From: Aquitalea aquatica
Lineage (GTDB): Bacteria; Pseudomonadota; Gammaproteobacteria; Burkholderiales; Chromobacteriaceae
DNA: 64,000 nucleotides
Assembly (NCBI RefSeq): GCF_013911085.1
Contig: NZ_JACERN010000041.1
Span: forward strand, 26,217-90,216
Reading direction: 5' to 3'
In this document: piece after piece, positions 45,116 through 54,487 of the stretch
How positions within the stretch are numbered: position 1 is the stretch's first letter
How the letters are laid out: each line of letters starts with the position of its first letter
The notes under the pieces: generated by a model
What the model was told of the DNA's origin: nothing
Database searches by the model: none
The model's input: the letters and a program-made list of their open reading frames with translations, nothing else
Translations under genes and position numbers: made by a program

Positions 45116-46072
45116 ATGCTGCGACTGGAAGAGGTATGCAAGCGTTTTGGCCCGAAGCTGGTGGCCGACCAGCTCAGCCTGACACTGGAGGCCGGCGAAG
45201 TGCTGGCCTTGCTGGGGCCGTCCGGCTGTGGCAAAAGCAGCCTGCTTAAGATGATTGCCGGGCTGGAGCAGCCCGATAGCGGCCGCCTGTCGTTTGCCGG
45301 GGCCGACCTGGCTGGTGTGGCTGCCGAGGCGCGGCGTTTTGCGCTGATGTTTCAGAACTTTGCCCTGTTTCCGCATCTGGATGTGCTGGGCAATGTCTGC
45401 TTCGGGCTGATCGAGCACGGGGTGGCGCGGGCGGCAGCGCGGCAACAGGCATTGGCCTGTTTGCAGCAGCTGGGGCTGGCCGGCATGGAGGCGCGCAAGA
45501 TATGGACGCTGTCCGGCGGCGAACAGCAGCGGGTGGCGCTGGCGCGAGCCTTGGTCACCCGGCCGCGGCTATTGCTGCTGGATGAGCCGTTTTCCAGCCT
45601 GGATGCGGATTTGCGGCGGCAGTTGCAACTGGAGTTCCGCCAGCAATTACAGCAAGCGGCTATTCCTGCGGTGCTGGTGACCCATGACCGCGAAGAAGCC
45701 TTCGCCCTGGCCGACCGGGTGGCGGTGCTGCGCGAGGGGCGCATTGTCCAATGCGCCACGCCGGCGCAATTGCTGGCCGCGCCGGCCACGCCCTGGCTGG
45801 CACGTTTTATCGGTTACGAAAACGTGCTGGCCGAGGGGGTGGTGCCAGAGCAGGCCTTGCGGCTGGGGCCGGAGCAACCGGCAGCGGCGGTACGGCGCAT
45901 CATCCAGCTGGCTGATGGAGTAAGGGTTACCGTGCTTGGCGGGGAGGGCGAGCTGACGCTGACCTTGTCTGCACGTGAAGTGCAACAGTATGCGGCCGGG
46001 CTGGATGTCGGCAGCCTGTTGCATGTCGGCATTGACCGTGCCGCCATGCTGCCTTATTCCGCAGTCTGCTGA
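45116..46072 (+). CDS. thiQ: Thiamine ABC transporter ATP-binding protein
   Basis: The ATPase of the importer. Walker A (GPSGCGKS) is at 34-41, the Q-loop in FQNFALFP, the signature LSGGEQQR at 132-139, and Walker B with catalytic glutamate at about 152-158 (LLLLDEP), followed by the H-loop VLVTHD. At 318 residues it is longer than E. coli ThiQ. The extra 80-90 C-terminal residues resemble a TOBE-like regulatory domain (GVRVTVLGGEGELTLTLSAREVQQY). Start: ATG 45116 with AAGGAG upstream. The stop abuts the convergent deacylase gene's stop. Confidence 0.95.
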   Translation: MLRLEEVCKRFGPKLVADQLSLTLEAGEVLALLGPSGCGKSSLLKMIAGLEQPDSGRLSFAGADLAGVAAEARRFALMFQNFALFPHLDVLGNVCFGLIEHGVARAAARQQALACLQQLGLAGMEARKIWTLSGGEQQRVALARALVTRPRLLLLDEPFSSLDADLRRQLQLEFRQQLQQAAIPAVLVTHDREEAFALADRVAVLREGRIVQCATPAQLLAAPATPWLARFIGYENVLAEGVVPEQALRLGPEQPAAAVRRIIQLADGVRVTVLGGEGELTLTLSAREVQQYAAGLDVGSLLHVGIDRAAMLPYSAVC

Positions 46073-46552
46073 TTAGCCGGCCAGCTCGGCGACCGGCTGG
46101 CATACATCCACCCAGCTGCCGGCGGTGATGTCGGCCATCCGTGCCGGGCTGATGCGCACTGCACTGTGAATGGCACCGGCGGCGGGCAGCACTTCGTCGA
46201 AATCCTGCAAGGAACGATCCAGGTATACCGGCAACGGCTGTGCCAAACCAAAGGGGCAGACGCCGCCCACCGGGTGGCCGGTGAGCGCAACGACTTCTTC
46301 CACCGCCAGCATCTTGCCCTTGCCAAAGGCTTCCTTGAATTTGCGGTTGTCGATACGGGCATCGCCACGGGTGACCAGAATGATCACCTCGCCGCTGGCC
46401 AGGCGGAAGGACAGGGTCTTGGCGATACGCCCCGGCTCCACGCCGTGGGCTTCTGCGGCCAGCGCCACCGTAGCGGTGCTGACCTCCAGTTCGATGATGG
46501 GGATATCCAGTTGATGGGCGGCGAAAAAATCGCGAACGGATTGCAGGCTCAT
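46073..46552 (-). CDS. YbaK/ProX-type aminoacyl-tRNA deacylase-like protein
   Basis: A 159-residue protein of the YbaK/EbsC/INS superfamily, whose members hydrolyse mischarged aminoacyl-tRNAs such as Cys-tRNA(Pro) or Ala-tRNA(Pro). Conserved features are RIAKTLSFRL with the key lysine, the central DARIDNRKFKEAFGKGKML segment, and the GHPVGGVCPFGL loop. The precise tRNA specificity cannot be given. Its stop codon directly abuts that of thiQ in convergent orientation, with no room for a terminator between them. Confidence 0.9.
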   Translation of the reverse strand: MSLQSVRDFFAAHQLDIPIIELEVSTATVALAAEAHGVEPGRIAKTLSFRLASGEVIILVTRGDARIDNRKFKEAFGKGKMLAVEEVVALTGHPVGGVCPFGLAQPLPVYLDRSLQDFDEVLPAAGAIHSAVRISPARMADITAGSWVDVCQPVAELAG

Positions 46553-46640
46553 GGCGGAAGAAAAGGGCAGGGGGAACAGCCCTCACAGTAAACGCAGGCC
46601 GGCCCGCTGACAAGAGCCATGTCCAATGGCCAGAGGCGTG

Positions 46641-47765
46641 CTAGTGGCGGGCGATTTCCCCCAGCTTGTCGCTAATATCCTGCGCGGTGGCTGCCTGCTC
46701 TTCGGAGGCATTGGCGATTTCTATCACCACATCCCGCACCCGGTTGATTTCCTCGACAATGGCCGTGATGGCAGCTTCGGCGGCAGCAAAATCGCGTTCG
46801 GTGGTTTTGACCTGCTCGCGGCCCTTGTCCATGGCGCTGATATTACTGTTCACCTCCTGCTGAATATCGCGAATCATGGTGCCAATTTCCTGGGTGGCCT
46901 TGGTGGTGCGCTCGGCTAGCTTGCGTACCTCGTCTGCCACCACGGCAAAACCACGCCCCATTTCTCCGGCGCGTGCCGCTTCGATGGCGGCATTCAAGGC
47001 CAAGAGATTGGTTTGGTCAGCGATGTCCTTGATCACACTGACGATCTGGCCGATGGTTTCCGATTGCTCCCCCAGCGAACCCAGGTTGTCCGCAGTGCTG
47101 CTGACCAGTTCGCTGACGGCACGCATGGCCCGGGCATTGTTTTCAATCATGCTCTTGCCATCGCGGGCGCTTTTGAGCATTTCCTCCGAGGAGTCCGAGG
47201 CGGAGGAGGTGCGCTGGGCTACCATTTCTATGGTGGTGGTCATGGCCTGGATATTGCCGGATAGCTCATCAATGCGGTCCTCCAGAAACAGCCGCCGTTG
47301 ATCATTGCCATCGCGCAGCGCCTGCGCTTCCACTTCGGCAGAAATATCCTGGAAACTGGCCATGAAACACAGCAGCTTGTTGCTGTCCTGAGCATCCCAG
47401 ATGGGAAACACTTTGCTTTTGAAGGTGACGCTGCCTACCGGGATCAGCGCTTCGTGCTGACTGATGCGCCGTGCCGCGATGTCTTGGAGGATGCGCCGGA
47501 TGCGGTCGGGCTCGCGGTGAAACTGGTGGATGCTGTGCATGAAGGCATTATTGACATCCACGCCGGCGCGGAACTTCTGGTTCATCATGCTGCGGTGCTG
47601 TGCCAGCAGCTCCCGCGCGGTGCGGTTCATGTAGAAAATGGTGTTGTCCGACGTGGTGTCGGCCAGCATGATCAGGTTGTCCACATTATCCAGCATGGCG
47701 CTGAACTGATGCAGTTGCTGGTTTATTGCTGTCTGGTCGTTTTGTTTGCTGGTGAAAAATCCCAA
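46641..47765 (-). CDS. Soluble PAS-containing methyl-accepting chemotaxis protein
   Basis: A 374-residue cytoplasmic chemoreceptor. An N-terminal PAS-like domain (about residues 20-150, [29 protein letters not shown]) precedes a methyl-accepting signalling hairpin with the conserved tip [41 protein letters not shown]. No membrane segment is present. I choose a TTG start at 47765 ([10 protein letters not shown]) because AGGAGT lies seven bases upstream and no ATG fits. The longer open frame begins in sequence without coding character. Ligand and partner Che proteins are not in the window. Confidence 0.88.
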   Translation of the reverse strand: MGFFTSKQNDQTAINQQLHQFSAMLDNVDNLIMLADTTSDNTIFYMNRTARELLAQHRSMMNQKFRAGVDVNNAFMHSIHQFHREPDRIRRILQDIAARRISQHEALIPVGSVTFKSKVFPIWDAQDSNKLLCFMASFQDISAEVEAQALRDGNDQRRLFLEDRIDELSGNIQAMTTTIEMVAQRTSSASDSSEEMLKSARDGKSMIENNARAMRAVSELVSSTADNLGSLGEQSETIGQIVSVIKDIADQTNLLALNAAIEAARAGEMGRGFAVVADEVRKLAERTTKATQEIGTMIRDIQQEVNSNISAMDKGREQVKTTERDFAAAEAAITAIVEEINRVRDVVIEIANASEEQAATAQDISDKLGEIARH

Positions 47766-48018
47766 GATGATGACTCCTGTCCTGATGGCGTAGATGGCCG
47801 GATAGCGGCACTGGCATGGCCAGCGGAGACCTATGCCGGGTCTCGTCATGGCAGCCAATGGTTTTGCTGAAATCACTAAAAAGCGAAGTAAGACAATCAG
47901 GTATAAGAGGCGGGAAGTTTCAAAGGCAAGGTCAGGGGCTGCTGACCCTGCTATTGGTACAGGTAGTGGCAGGAGCTGGGCAGAACAGGCATGCAGCAAG
48001 AGCGCGGCAGGTATACGG

Positions 48019-48507
48019 CTATTCCGGCAGCGCCAGCATATGGGTTTCCTTCACTTCTTCCATCACCACATAGCTGCGCGATTCATTGGCATTGGGCAAC
48101 TGCAGCAGGATTTCCCCCAGCAGCTTGCGGTACATCGACATATCGGGGATGCGTGCCTTGATCAGGTAGTCGTATTCGCCGGATACCAGATGGCATTCCA
48201 GGATTTCCGGGATGTTCTGGATCTCGCGGCGGAAGGCATCGAAGATATTGCCCGACTTGGCCGATAGCTTGATCTCCACGAATACCAGCAGCGATGCGCC
48301 CATGGCATGGGGATTGAGCCGGGCGTAATAGCCCTCTATCACCCCGTCGCGTTCCAGCCGGCGCACTCTTTCCGTACAGGGGGTGGTGGACAGGCCTACC
48401 TTTTCCGCCAGCTCGGTCATGGCGATGCGGCCGTTTTTTTGCAGCCATTTCAATATCTTAAGATCGATCTTGTCCAGCTCGCGCTCGTGAGTGTGTTTTA
48501 CTTTCAT
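48019..48507 (-). CDS. Lrp/AsnC family regulator of the dad operon
   Basis: A 162-residue Lrp-type regulator: helix-turn-helix at about 12-65 ([42 protein letters not shown]), then the RAM effector domain ([20 protein letters not shown]). It is divergent from dadA over a 136-bp AT-rich gap. Lrp-type proteins (Lrp in E. coli, DadR in Pseudomonas) regulate dadA-dadX in response to alanine or leucine, so this is the probable local regulator. The assignment as DadR is by context. Confidence 0.92.
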   Translation of the reverse strand: MKVKHTHERELDKIDLKILKWLQKNGRIAMTELAEKVGLSTTPCTERVRRLERDGVIEGYYARLNPHAMGASLLVFVEIKLSAKSGNIFDAFRREIQNIPEILECHLVSGEYDYLIKARIPDMSMYRKLLGEILLQLPNANESRSYVVMEEVKETHMLALPE

Positions 48508-48643
48508 GTTTTCACTACCAATCTTGAATTTGAAAGAATTATTGATTGCCGATTTGTTTTATTTTGGTGAAAAAAACTGCATTGAAATAAATATACTACA
48601 TAAAATCACTAAGCACATGATGCGTAGCACGGAGAAAGAGGAA

Positions 48644-49954
48644 ATGAAGGTAATCGTACTGGGTGGCGGCGTGGTAGGTGTGTCTACTGCATGGTATCTG
48701 GCCAAGGCCGGCGTTGAAGTTACGGTGCTGGAGCGCCAGGAAGGTGTTGCGCTGGAAACCAGCTTTGGCAATGCCGGCCAGATTTCTCCCGGCTATTCCG
48801 CCCCCTGGGCCGCACCTGGCATCCCGGCCAAGGCCGTCAAGTGGATGTTCCAGCGTCACGCCCCTCTCGCCATCCAGCCGGATGGCAGCGTTTACCAGCT
48901 GCAGTGGATTGCCAAGATGCTGGCCAACTGCAACGAACAATCCTATGCCCTCAACAAAAGCCGCATGATGCGCCTGGCTGAGTACAGCCGTGACATGATC
49001 AAGGACCTGCGTGCCGAAACCGGCCTGGACTATGAAGGTCGCCAGGGCGGCACCCTGCAGCTGTTCCGTTCGCAAGCCCAGGTGGAAGGCATGGCCAAGG
49101 ACATCGCCGTGCTTAAGGAGTGCGGCGTGGACTTCAATGTGCTGGACCCGGACGGCTGCGCCCGTGTCGAGCCGGCACTGGCCAAGGTCAAGCACAAGCT
49201 GACCGGCGGCCTGCAGCTGCCAAACGACGAAACCGGCGATTGCAACCTGTTTACCAGCCGCTTGGCTGATCTTGCTGCGGCCAAGGGCGTGAAATTCCGC
49301 TTCGGGGTCAACATCACCGCCATTGAAACCCATAATGGCCGCATCACCGGCGTGCGCGTCGGCGACGAAATGCTGACTGCCGACCACTACGTGGTGGCTC
49401 TGGGCAGCTATTCGCGCGATCTGCTGCAAAACCTGGGCATCGACATTCCTGTGTATCCGGTCAAGGGCTACTCGCTGACCGTGCCGATCACCAATGCCGC
49501 CATGGCACCGGTATCCACCATTCTGGACGAAACCTACAAGGTGGCCATTACCCGCTTCAACGACCGTATCCGCGTGGGCGGCATGGCCGAGCTGGCTGGT
49601 TACAATCTGGACCTCAATCCGCGCCGTCGCGAAACCCTGGAAATGGTGGTGGGCGACCTCTACCCGGATGGCGGCGATATTCCGGCAGCTACCTTCTGGA
49701 CCGGCCTGCGCCCGATGACTCCGGATGGTACCCCCATCATCGGTGGTACCCGCTATGCCAACCTGTCGCTCAATACCGGCCACGGCACACTGGGCTGGAC
49801 GATGAGCGCAGGCTCCGGCAAGGTGCTGGCCGACCAGATCGTCGGCGTGCAGCCGGACATCAGTGTGGATGGCCTGTCCATCCAGCGTTATGCCAAGCGT
49901 GGTGAAAAGCTGGTGGTGCCAATGCACAGCCGCACCGCCGTAGCCGGAGCCTGA
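48644..49954 (+). CDS. dadA: D-amino acid dehydrogenase small subunit
   Basis: An FAD-dependent dehydrogenase of 436 residues that oxidises D-alanine and other D-amino acids to 2-oxo acids, feeding electrons to the respiratory chain. The N-terminal dinucleotide fold is [17 protein letters not shown] (GGGVVG at 7-12), and the C-terminal FAD segment includes [15 protein letters not shown] and [17 protein letters not shown]. Start: ATG 48644 preceded by GAGGAA; longer open frame upstream is in the AT-rich control region. It is followed after 4 bp by the alanine racemase gene. Confidence 0.96.
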   Translation: MKVIVLGGGVVGVSTAWYLAKAGVEVTVLERQEGVALETSFGNAGQISPGYSAPWAAPGIPAKAVKWMFQRHAPLAIQPDGSVYQLQWIAKMLANCNEQSYALNKSRMMRLAEYSRDMIKDLRAETGLDYEGRQGGTLQLFRSQAQVEGMAKDIAVLKECGVDFNVLDPDGCARVEPALAKVKHKLTGGLQLPNDETGDCNLFTSRLADLAAAKGVKFRFGVNITAIETHNGRITGVRVGDEMLTADHYVVALGSYSRDLLQNLGIDIPVYPVKGYSLTVPITNAAMAPVSTILDETYKVAITRFNDRIRVGGMAELAGYNLDLNPRRRETLEMVVGDLYPDGGDIPAATFWTGLRPMTPDGTPIIGGTRYANLSLNTGHGTLGWTMSAGSGKVLADQIVGVQPDISVDGLSIQRYAKRGEKLVVPMHSRTAVAGA

Positions 49955-49958
49955 GCGC

Positions 49959-51026
49959 ATGCGCCCGCTGATCGCCAGCATCCGCCTGGAAAACCTGCGG
50001 CATAACTATCTGCTGGCCAGGCAGATGGCCGGTGGCCCGACCCTGGCCGTGATCAAGGCCAATGCCTACGGCCATGGTGCCGTGCATTGTGCCGCCGCAC
50101 TGGCCGATGTGGCCGACGGTTTTGCCGTGGCCTGTCTGGAAGAAGCCATCCAGCTGCGCGAAGGCGGGGTCAGCCTGCCCATCGTGCTGCTGGAAGGCGT
50201 GTTCGAAGCGGCCGAACTGGCCGCAGTGGAAGCGCATGATCTGTGGTGTGTGGTGCAAAGCCCGCAGCAGCTGGACATGGTGCTGCAGGCCAATCCGGCC
50301 AAGCCCTATACCGTGTGGCTGAAGATGGATTCCGGCATGCATCGCGCCGGTTTCTTCCCGCAGGATTATGCCGCCGCGCATTGCAAGCTAATGGCCAGCG
50401 GCAAGGTGAGCAAAATCGTCAAGATGAGCCACTTCGCCCGTGCCGACGAGCCGCAGCTGTCGGCTACCCATGCCCAGATGGAAGCCTTTGATAGTGTTTG
50501 CCGCTATCTGCCGGGTGAGGAAAGCATTGCCAACTCGGCCGGCATCCTCTGCCATGAGCGCGCTCATCGCCAATGGAACCGCGCCGGCATCATGCTGTAT
50601 GGCGCTTCGCCGCTGCCTGCCGGTTTCGAGCAGGGCGCAGCACTCAAGCCCGTCATGCGGCTCACCTCCAAGGTCTTTGGTGTGCGTGAACTGGCCGCTG
50701 GCGAGCCGGTCGGCTACGGTGCCAGCTTTGTGGCGGAACGTCCCACCCGCGTCGGCCTGATTGCCTGCGGCTATGCCGATGGCTACCCGCGCCTGGCTTC
50801 CACCGGCAGCCCGGTGGCGATTGATGGCGTGCGCTCGCGGGTGATCGGCCGGGTGTCGATGGACATGATGACAGTGGACCTGACCGACCTGCCGCAAGCC
50901 GGCATCGGCAGCGAAGTTGAACTGTGGGGCGACACCGTGCATATCAACGAAGTGGCGGCCCAGGCCGGCACCATCTCCTATGAAGTGCTGTGCAATGTGA
51001 AGCGTGCCCATTTCCAGTACTGCTGA
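49959..51026 (+). CDS. dadX: Catabolic alanine racemase
   Basis: A PLP-dependent racemase of 355 residues interconverting L- and D-alanine. The PLP lysine is K33 in VIKANAYGHG, and the second catalytic residue is the tyrosine in VGYGASF near residue 250. The HRAGF and RVSMDMMTVDL motifs are also present. Its place directly after dadA makes it the catabolic DadX-type enzyme, which converts L-alanine for DadA. A biosynthetic alr elsewhere in the genome cannot be excluded. A strong terminator follows. Confidence 0.95.
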   Translation: MRPLIASIRLENLRHNYLLARQMAGGPTLAVIKANAYGHGAVHCAAALADVADGFAVACLEEAIQLREGGVSLPIVLLEGVFEAAELAAVEAHDLWCVVQSPQQLDMVLQANPAKPYTVWLKMDSGMHRAGFFPQDYAAAHCKLMASGKVSKIVKMSHFARADEPQLSATHAQMEAFDSVCRYLPGEESIANSAGILCHERAHRQWNRAGIMLYGASPLPAGFEQGAALKPVMRLTSKVFGVRELAAGEPVGYGASFVAERPTRVGLIACGYADGYPRLASTGSPVAIDGVRSRVIGRVSMDMMTVDLTDLPQAGIGSEVELWGDTVHINEVAAQAGTISYEVLCNVKRAHFQYC

Positions 51027-51060
51027 ATTTCCTCGTGCTTTGTGTAGTGCTTTGTCTCTC

Positions 51061-51085
51061 GCCCGGTGATGCCGGGCATTTTTTT
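51061..51085 (+). terminator. Terminator of the dadA-dadX operon
   Basis: A GCCCGG / CCGGGC stem with a TGATG loop is followed by A and seven Ts, 34 bp after the racemase stop. Confidence 0.92.
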
Positions 51086-51210
51086 GTCTGCTGCTTTCCG
51101 GCATCGCTCTCACAGGGGATGTTGCCTTGGGATGGACTGTGCTGTTTCAGGCTGAACACACCAGGCAAAAGCTCAGTAGAACTACGCATTCATGCCATTC
51201 CACCTTGTCC

Positions 51211-51277
51211 GGCGCATGTTAGGCGCATAAACTGTTGAACTTTCAACAGAATGTGAAGATTCACGTCAGTAGACGTG
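51211..51277 (+). promoter_or_regulatory. Repeat cluster upstream of vgrG
   Basis: Three repeats are packed before the vgrG start (51288): a direct repeat GGCGCAT at 51211-51217 and 51222-51228 (11-bp period, one helical turn); a dyad GTTGAA-CT-TTCAAC at 51234-51247; and a hairpin CACGTC-AGTA-GACGTG at 51262-51277, ending 10 bp before the ATG. The last could mask translation initiation, since no clear Shine-Dalgarno is present. Function is inferred. Confidence 0.35.
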
Positions 51278-51287
51278 ATGAGACGCC

Positions 51288-54200
51288 ATGGACTTTTCCA
51301 CCCTGCTCGCCAGCTTCGCCGCCGCCTTTTCCCAGCACCAGCGCCTGCTTACCCTGCAGCTGGATGGTGGGCAGATCGCCGCCGAGCAGCTGCTGCCCCA
51401 CACCCTGGACGGCAGCGAGGGCGTGTCGGAAGCCTATCGCTATCAGCTGAGCTGTTTGTCCCCCGACGGCACTATCGAACTCAAATCACTGCTCGGTGTA
51501 GCGGCCCGCCTGGGCGTGCTGGATGCCGATGGCAACGAGGTGGTGCGTTGTGGCGTGGTGTCGCGCGCCGAGTTGTTGGGTTCTGATGGCGGCTTTGCCA
51601 AGTATGGCCTGACTATCGAACCGCCCTTTGCCCTGCTGCGCCTGCGCCGCACCTCGCGGGTGTTCCAGGATCTGTCCGTCCCCGACATCGTCAAGCAGAT
51701 CCTGGCCGAGCATCAGGCCAACAACCCGGTGTTTGCCCAGGTGCAGACGCTGGAATTCCACACCGCCACGGCCAGCCCGCGCAGTTACTGTCTGCAGTAT
51801 CGCGAGAGCGATTTCGATTTCATCGTGCGGCTGCTGCACGAAGAGGGTTATGCCTGGCGTTTCGAGCATGTCGATGGCGAGCATCCGCAGGTCAAGCTGG
51901 TGGTATTCGACGACGCCTTCAGCCTGCCGCCGGCCGCCAGCGAGCGGGTGCGTTTCCATCGCAGCGATGCCACCGAGGAAGAAGACGGCCTGACGGATTG
52001 GTCGGCGGCGCGGCAGGTAGTGTCCGGCAATGTGGCACTGGCCAGTTTCGACTACCAGCCGGTGAGCACCCAGCACACCGGCGACCAGACCCGCATCCAG
52101 CAAGGCCGCAGTGGCGATGCCTTGCAATCCACGCTGCAGGATTACGACCCGCAGTCGCTGTACTACGCCAGTGATGCCGAGCAGCTGAGCCAGTACGCCC
52201 AGTTGCGCCAGCAGGCGCACGATGTGCAGGCCAAGCAGTTTAGCGGCAGCGGTTCGGTACGCAGCCTGCAAGCCGGCCAGTGGTTCCGCCTGGACGAGCA
52301 CCCGGCACACGAAGCCGACAGCAGCGAACAGCGCGAATTTGTCGTCACCGGCCAAACCTTCCGCGCCAACAATAATCTGCCGGGTGATCTGGCCAGCAGT
52401 CTGCGTAATTTATTGGCAAACGGTGCCGACACCACATCAACTGATAGCCAGAACAACAGCCCCTTCCAGACCCAGATCACCGCCCAGCGGCGCGGCATTC
52501 CGCTCACCCCGGCTTATGCCCACAGCGCGCAGGCCAAGCCCACTTCCAAAGGCGTGCAAACCGCCACCGTGGTCGGCCCGGCGGGCGAGGAAGTGCACAC
52601 CGACGAACTGGGCCGCATCAAGGTGCAGTTCCACTGGCAGCGCACAGACGAACACCCCGGCATCGGTGCCAATCTGGATGACAGCTCCTCCTGCTGGCTG
52701 CGCGTGGCCATGCCCAGCGCCGGCGCTGGCTGGGGCCACCAGTTCATCCCGCGCATCGGCCAGGAAGTGTTGGTCGACTTTATCGAAGGCGATATCGACC
52801 GCCCGGTCATCGTCGGCGTGCTGTACAACGGCAGCCACGCCACCCCGGCCTTCAGCGGCGCCGGAGCCTTACCAGCCAACAAGACGCTGTCCGGTATCAA
52901 ATCCAAAGAGCATCAGGGCGGCCAGTACAACGAACTGCTGTTCGACGACACCCCCGGCGAAGTACGCGCCAAGCTCAGTTCCGAGCCCGGCAAAACCCAG
53001 CTCAACCAGGGCTTCCTCACCCATCCGCGCAGCAATGGCAAAGCCCAAGCACGCGGCGAAGGCTTCGAACTGCGCACCGACCAGCACGGTGCCATCCGCG
53101 CCGGCCACGGCCTGCTCATCAGCACCGAAGCGCAAAACGGCGCTGGCGGCAAACAGCTGGCGCGCGAACATGCACAAAGCCAGCTCGACGCCGCCCTCAG
53201 CCTCAGCCAGAGCCTGGCGGAAGTGGCCACCGGCCAACTGGCCGACACCATGGAAACCGGGCCGGACGGCATCAAGCCGGACAATAGCAAAGACGGCAAA
53301 AAAGACAGCGGCCACCTGCAACACCACGCCGCCGCCGTCACAGCCTGGGAAGCCGGCAGCAACACCGACAAGGACGGCAAAACGGCCAAAGACCAGGCCG
53401 GCCAGCAACCCCTGCTCATCCTGTCCGCCCCGGCCGGCATCGCCAGCCTGACCGAACAAAGCCAGACAATCTCTGCCGGCACCAACCTCAACCTCATCGC
53501 CCAACGCGATGCCAACCACACCACCGGCCGCCGCTGGCTGCACAACGTCGGCCAGCACATCAGCCTGTTTGTGGCGGGAGTGAAAGACCAGATTGCGCTG
53601 AAGCTGATTGCGGCGAAGGGCAAGGTGCAGGTGCAGGCGCAGAGTGATGCGATGGAACTGACGGCGGACAAGGACCTGACCATTACCTCGGCCAAGGGCA
53701 AGGTCACCATTGCCGCCAGCCAGGAAATCCTGCTGACCAGCGGCGGCGGTTATATCCGGCTGAAGGGCGGCAATATCGAAGTGCATTGCCCCAGCGTGGT
53801 GAGTGTGAAAGGCGCCAGCCATAGCCTGTCCGGGCCGGCCAGCCTGAGTACACCGGTGCCAACCTTTGCCAAACCAGGTACCGGCAATCTGCAGGTGTTG
53901 CACGAATTCGCCAATGGCTACTCGATGAATCAGGGCAAGTTTGTGGTGACCGATGCCTTGGGCGTTAAACACAAGGGCGTGCTGGACGAAGCCGGCAAAG
54001 CGATGGTGCACGGTCTGCCGGAAGGTCCGGTAGAGGTGGCATTCCTTGGGCGGCCACATAAAGACAAAAAAGACGTTTTCCCCTTCGTGCCTTCGCCTGA
54101 CGACGCGGCGCAGATGGCGGCCAAGCTGGAGAAGCAGGCGGGCGCCGCGGTTCAGGCCCAGGCTATGCAACAGTTGGGCAGCCTGTTGGGCGGCGCGCCA

Positions 54201-54452
54201 GCTGGCATTGCAGGCATGGCGCGCCAATTGATGCAAGGCAAGGGGCCCGATCTGATGGAACACGCAGGACAGTTGGCGTCAGGCGCAATGTCCGGTGCGG
54301 CCACAGGTATCACCGGGCAAGCGGGAGCGCTAGTTGCACAGGCCAACCAAGTGCGGCAGATGGCCGGTAGGGCGCAATCCACGCTCGACGCTGCCCGCAA
54401 CTTGAAGCCGGGCTTGCCTTCGGCACCAAGTTCCACGCCCTCCTTGATCTGA
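51288..54452 (+). CDS. vgrG: Type VI secretion tip protein VgrG with C-terminal extension
   Basis: The spike of a type VI secretion system, 1054 residues. Residues 1-430 correspond to the gp27-like base (RYQLSCLSPDG, YCLQYRESDFDFIVRLLHEEG). The gp5-like OB fold and spike follow at about 440-560 (GRIKVQFHWQ, WLRVAMPSAGAGWGHQFIPRIGQEVLVDFIEGDIDRPVIVG). The DUF2345 beta-helix needle reaches about 860. An extension of about 190 residues then holds a transthyretin-like piece (about 868-930) and a tail rich in Ala, Gly, Gln and Met (943-1054). The downstream RHS gene, 35 bp away, is its likely cargo. No other T6SS structural gene is in the window. Confidence 0.95.
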   Translation: MDFSTLLASFAAAFSQHQRLLTLQLDGGQIAAEQLLPHTLDGSEGVSEAYRYQLSCLSPDGTIELKSLLGVAARLGVLDADGNEVVRCGVVSRAELLGSDGGFAKYGLTIEPPFALLRLRRTSRVFQDLSVPDIVKQILAEHQANNPVFAQVQTLEFHTATASPRSYCLQYRESDFDFIVRLLHEEGYAWRFEHVDGEHPQVKLVVFDDAFSLPPAASERVRFHRSDATEEEDGLTDWSAARQVVSGNVALASFDYQPVSTQHTGDQTRIQQGRSGDALQSTLQDYDPQSLYYASDAEQLSQYAQLRQQAHDVQAKQFSGSGSVRSLQAGQWFRLDEHPAHEADSSEQREFVVTGQTFRANNNLPGDLASSLRNLLANGADTTSTDSQNNSPFQTQITAQRRGIPLTPAYAHSAQAKPTSKGVQTATVVGPAGEEVHTDELGRIKVQFHWQRTDEHPGIGANLDDSSSCWLRVAMPSAGAGWGHQFIPRIGQEVLVDFIEGDIDRPVIVGVLYNGSHATPAFSGAGALPANKTLSGIKSKEHQGGQYNELLFDDTPGEVRAKLSSEPGKTQLNQGFLTHPRSNGKAQARGEGFELRTDQHGAIRAGHGLLISTEAQNGAGGKQLAREHAQSQLDAALSLSQSLAEVATGQLADTMETGPDGIKPDNSKDGKKDSGHLQHHAAAVTAWEAGSNTDKDGKTAKDQAGQQPLLILSAPAGIASLTEQSQTISAGTNLNLIAQRDANHTTGRRWLHNVGQHISLFVAGVKDQIALKLIAAKGKVQVQAQSDAMELTADKDLTITSAKGKVTIAASQEILLTSGGGYIRLKGGNIEVHCPSVVSVKGASHSLSGPASLSTPVPTFAKPGTGNLQVLHEFANGYSMNQGKFVVTDALGVKHKGVLDEAGKAMVHGLPEGPVEVAFLGRPHKDKKDVFPFVPSPDDAAQMAAKLEKQAGAAVQAQAMQQLGSLLGGAPAGIAGMARQLMQGKGPDLMEHAGQLASGAMSGAATGITGQAGALVAQANQVRQMAGRAQSTLDAARNLKPGLPSAPSSTPSLI

Positions 54453-54487
54453 CCCGACATCACGATAAATTTTGATACGTAAAAATC

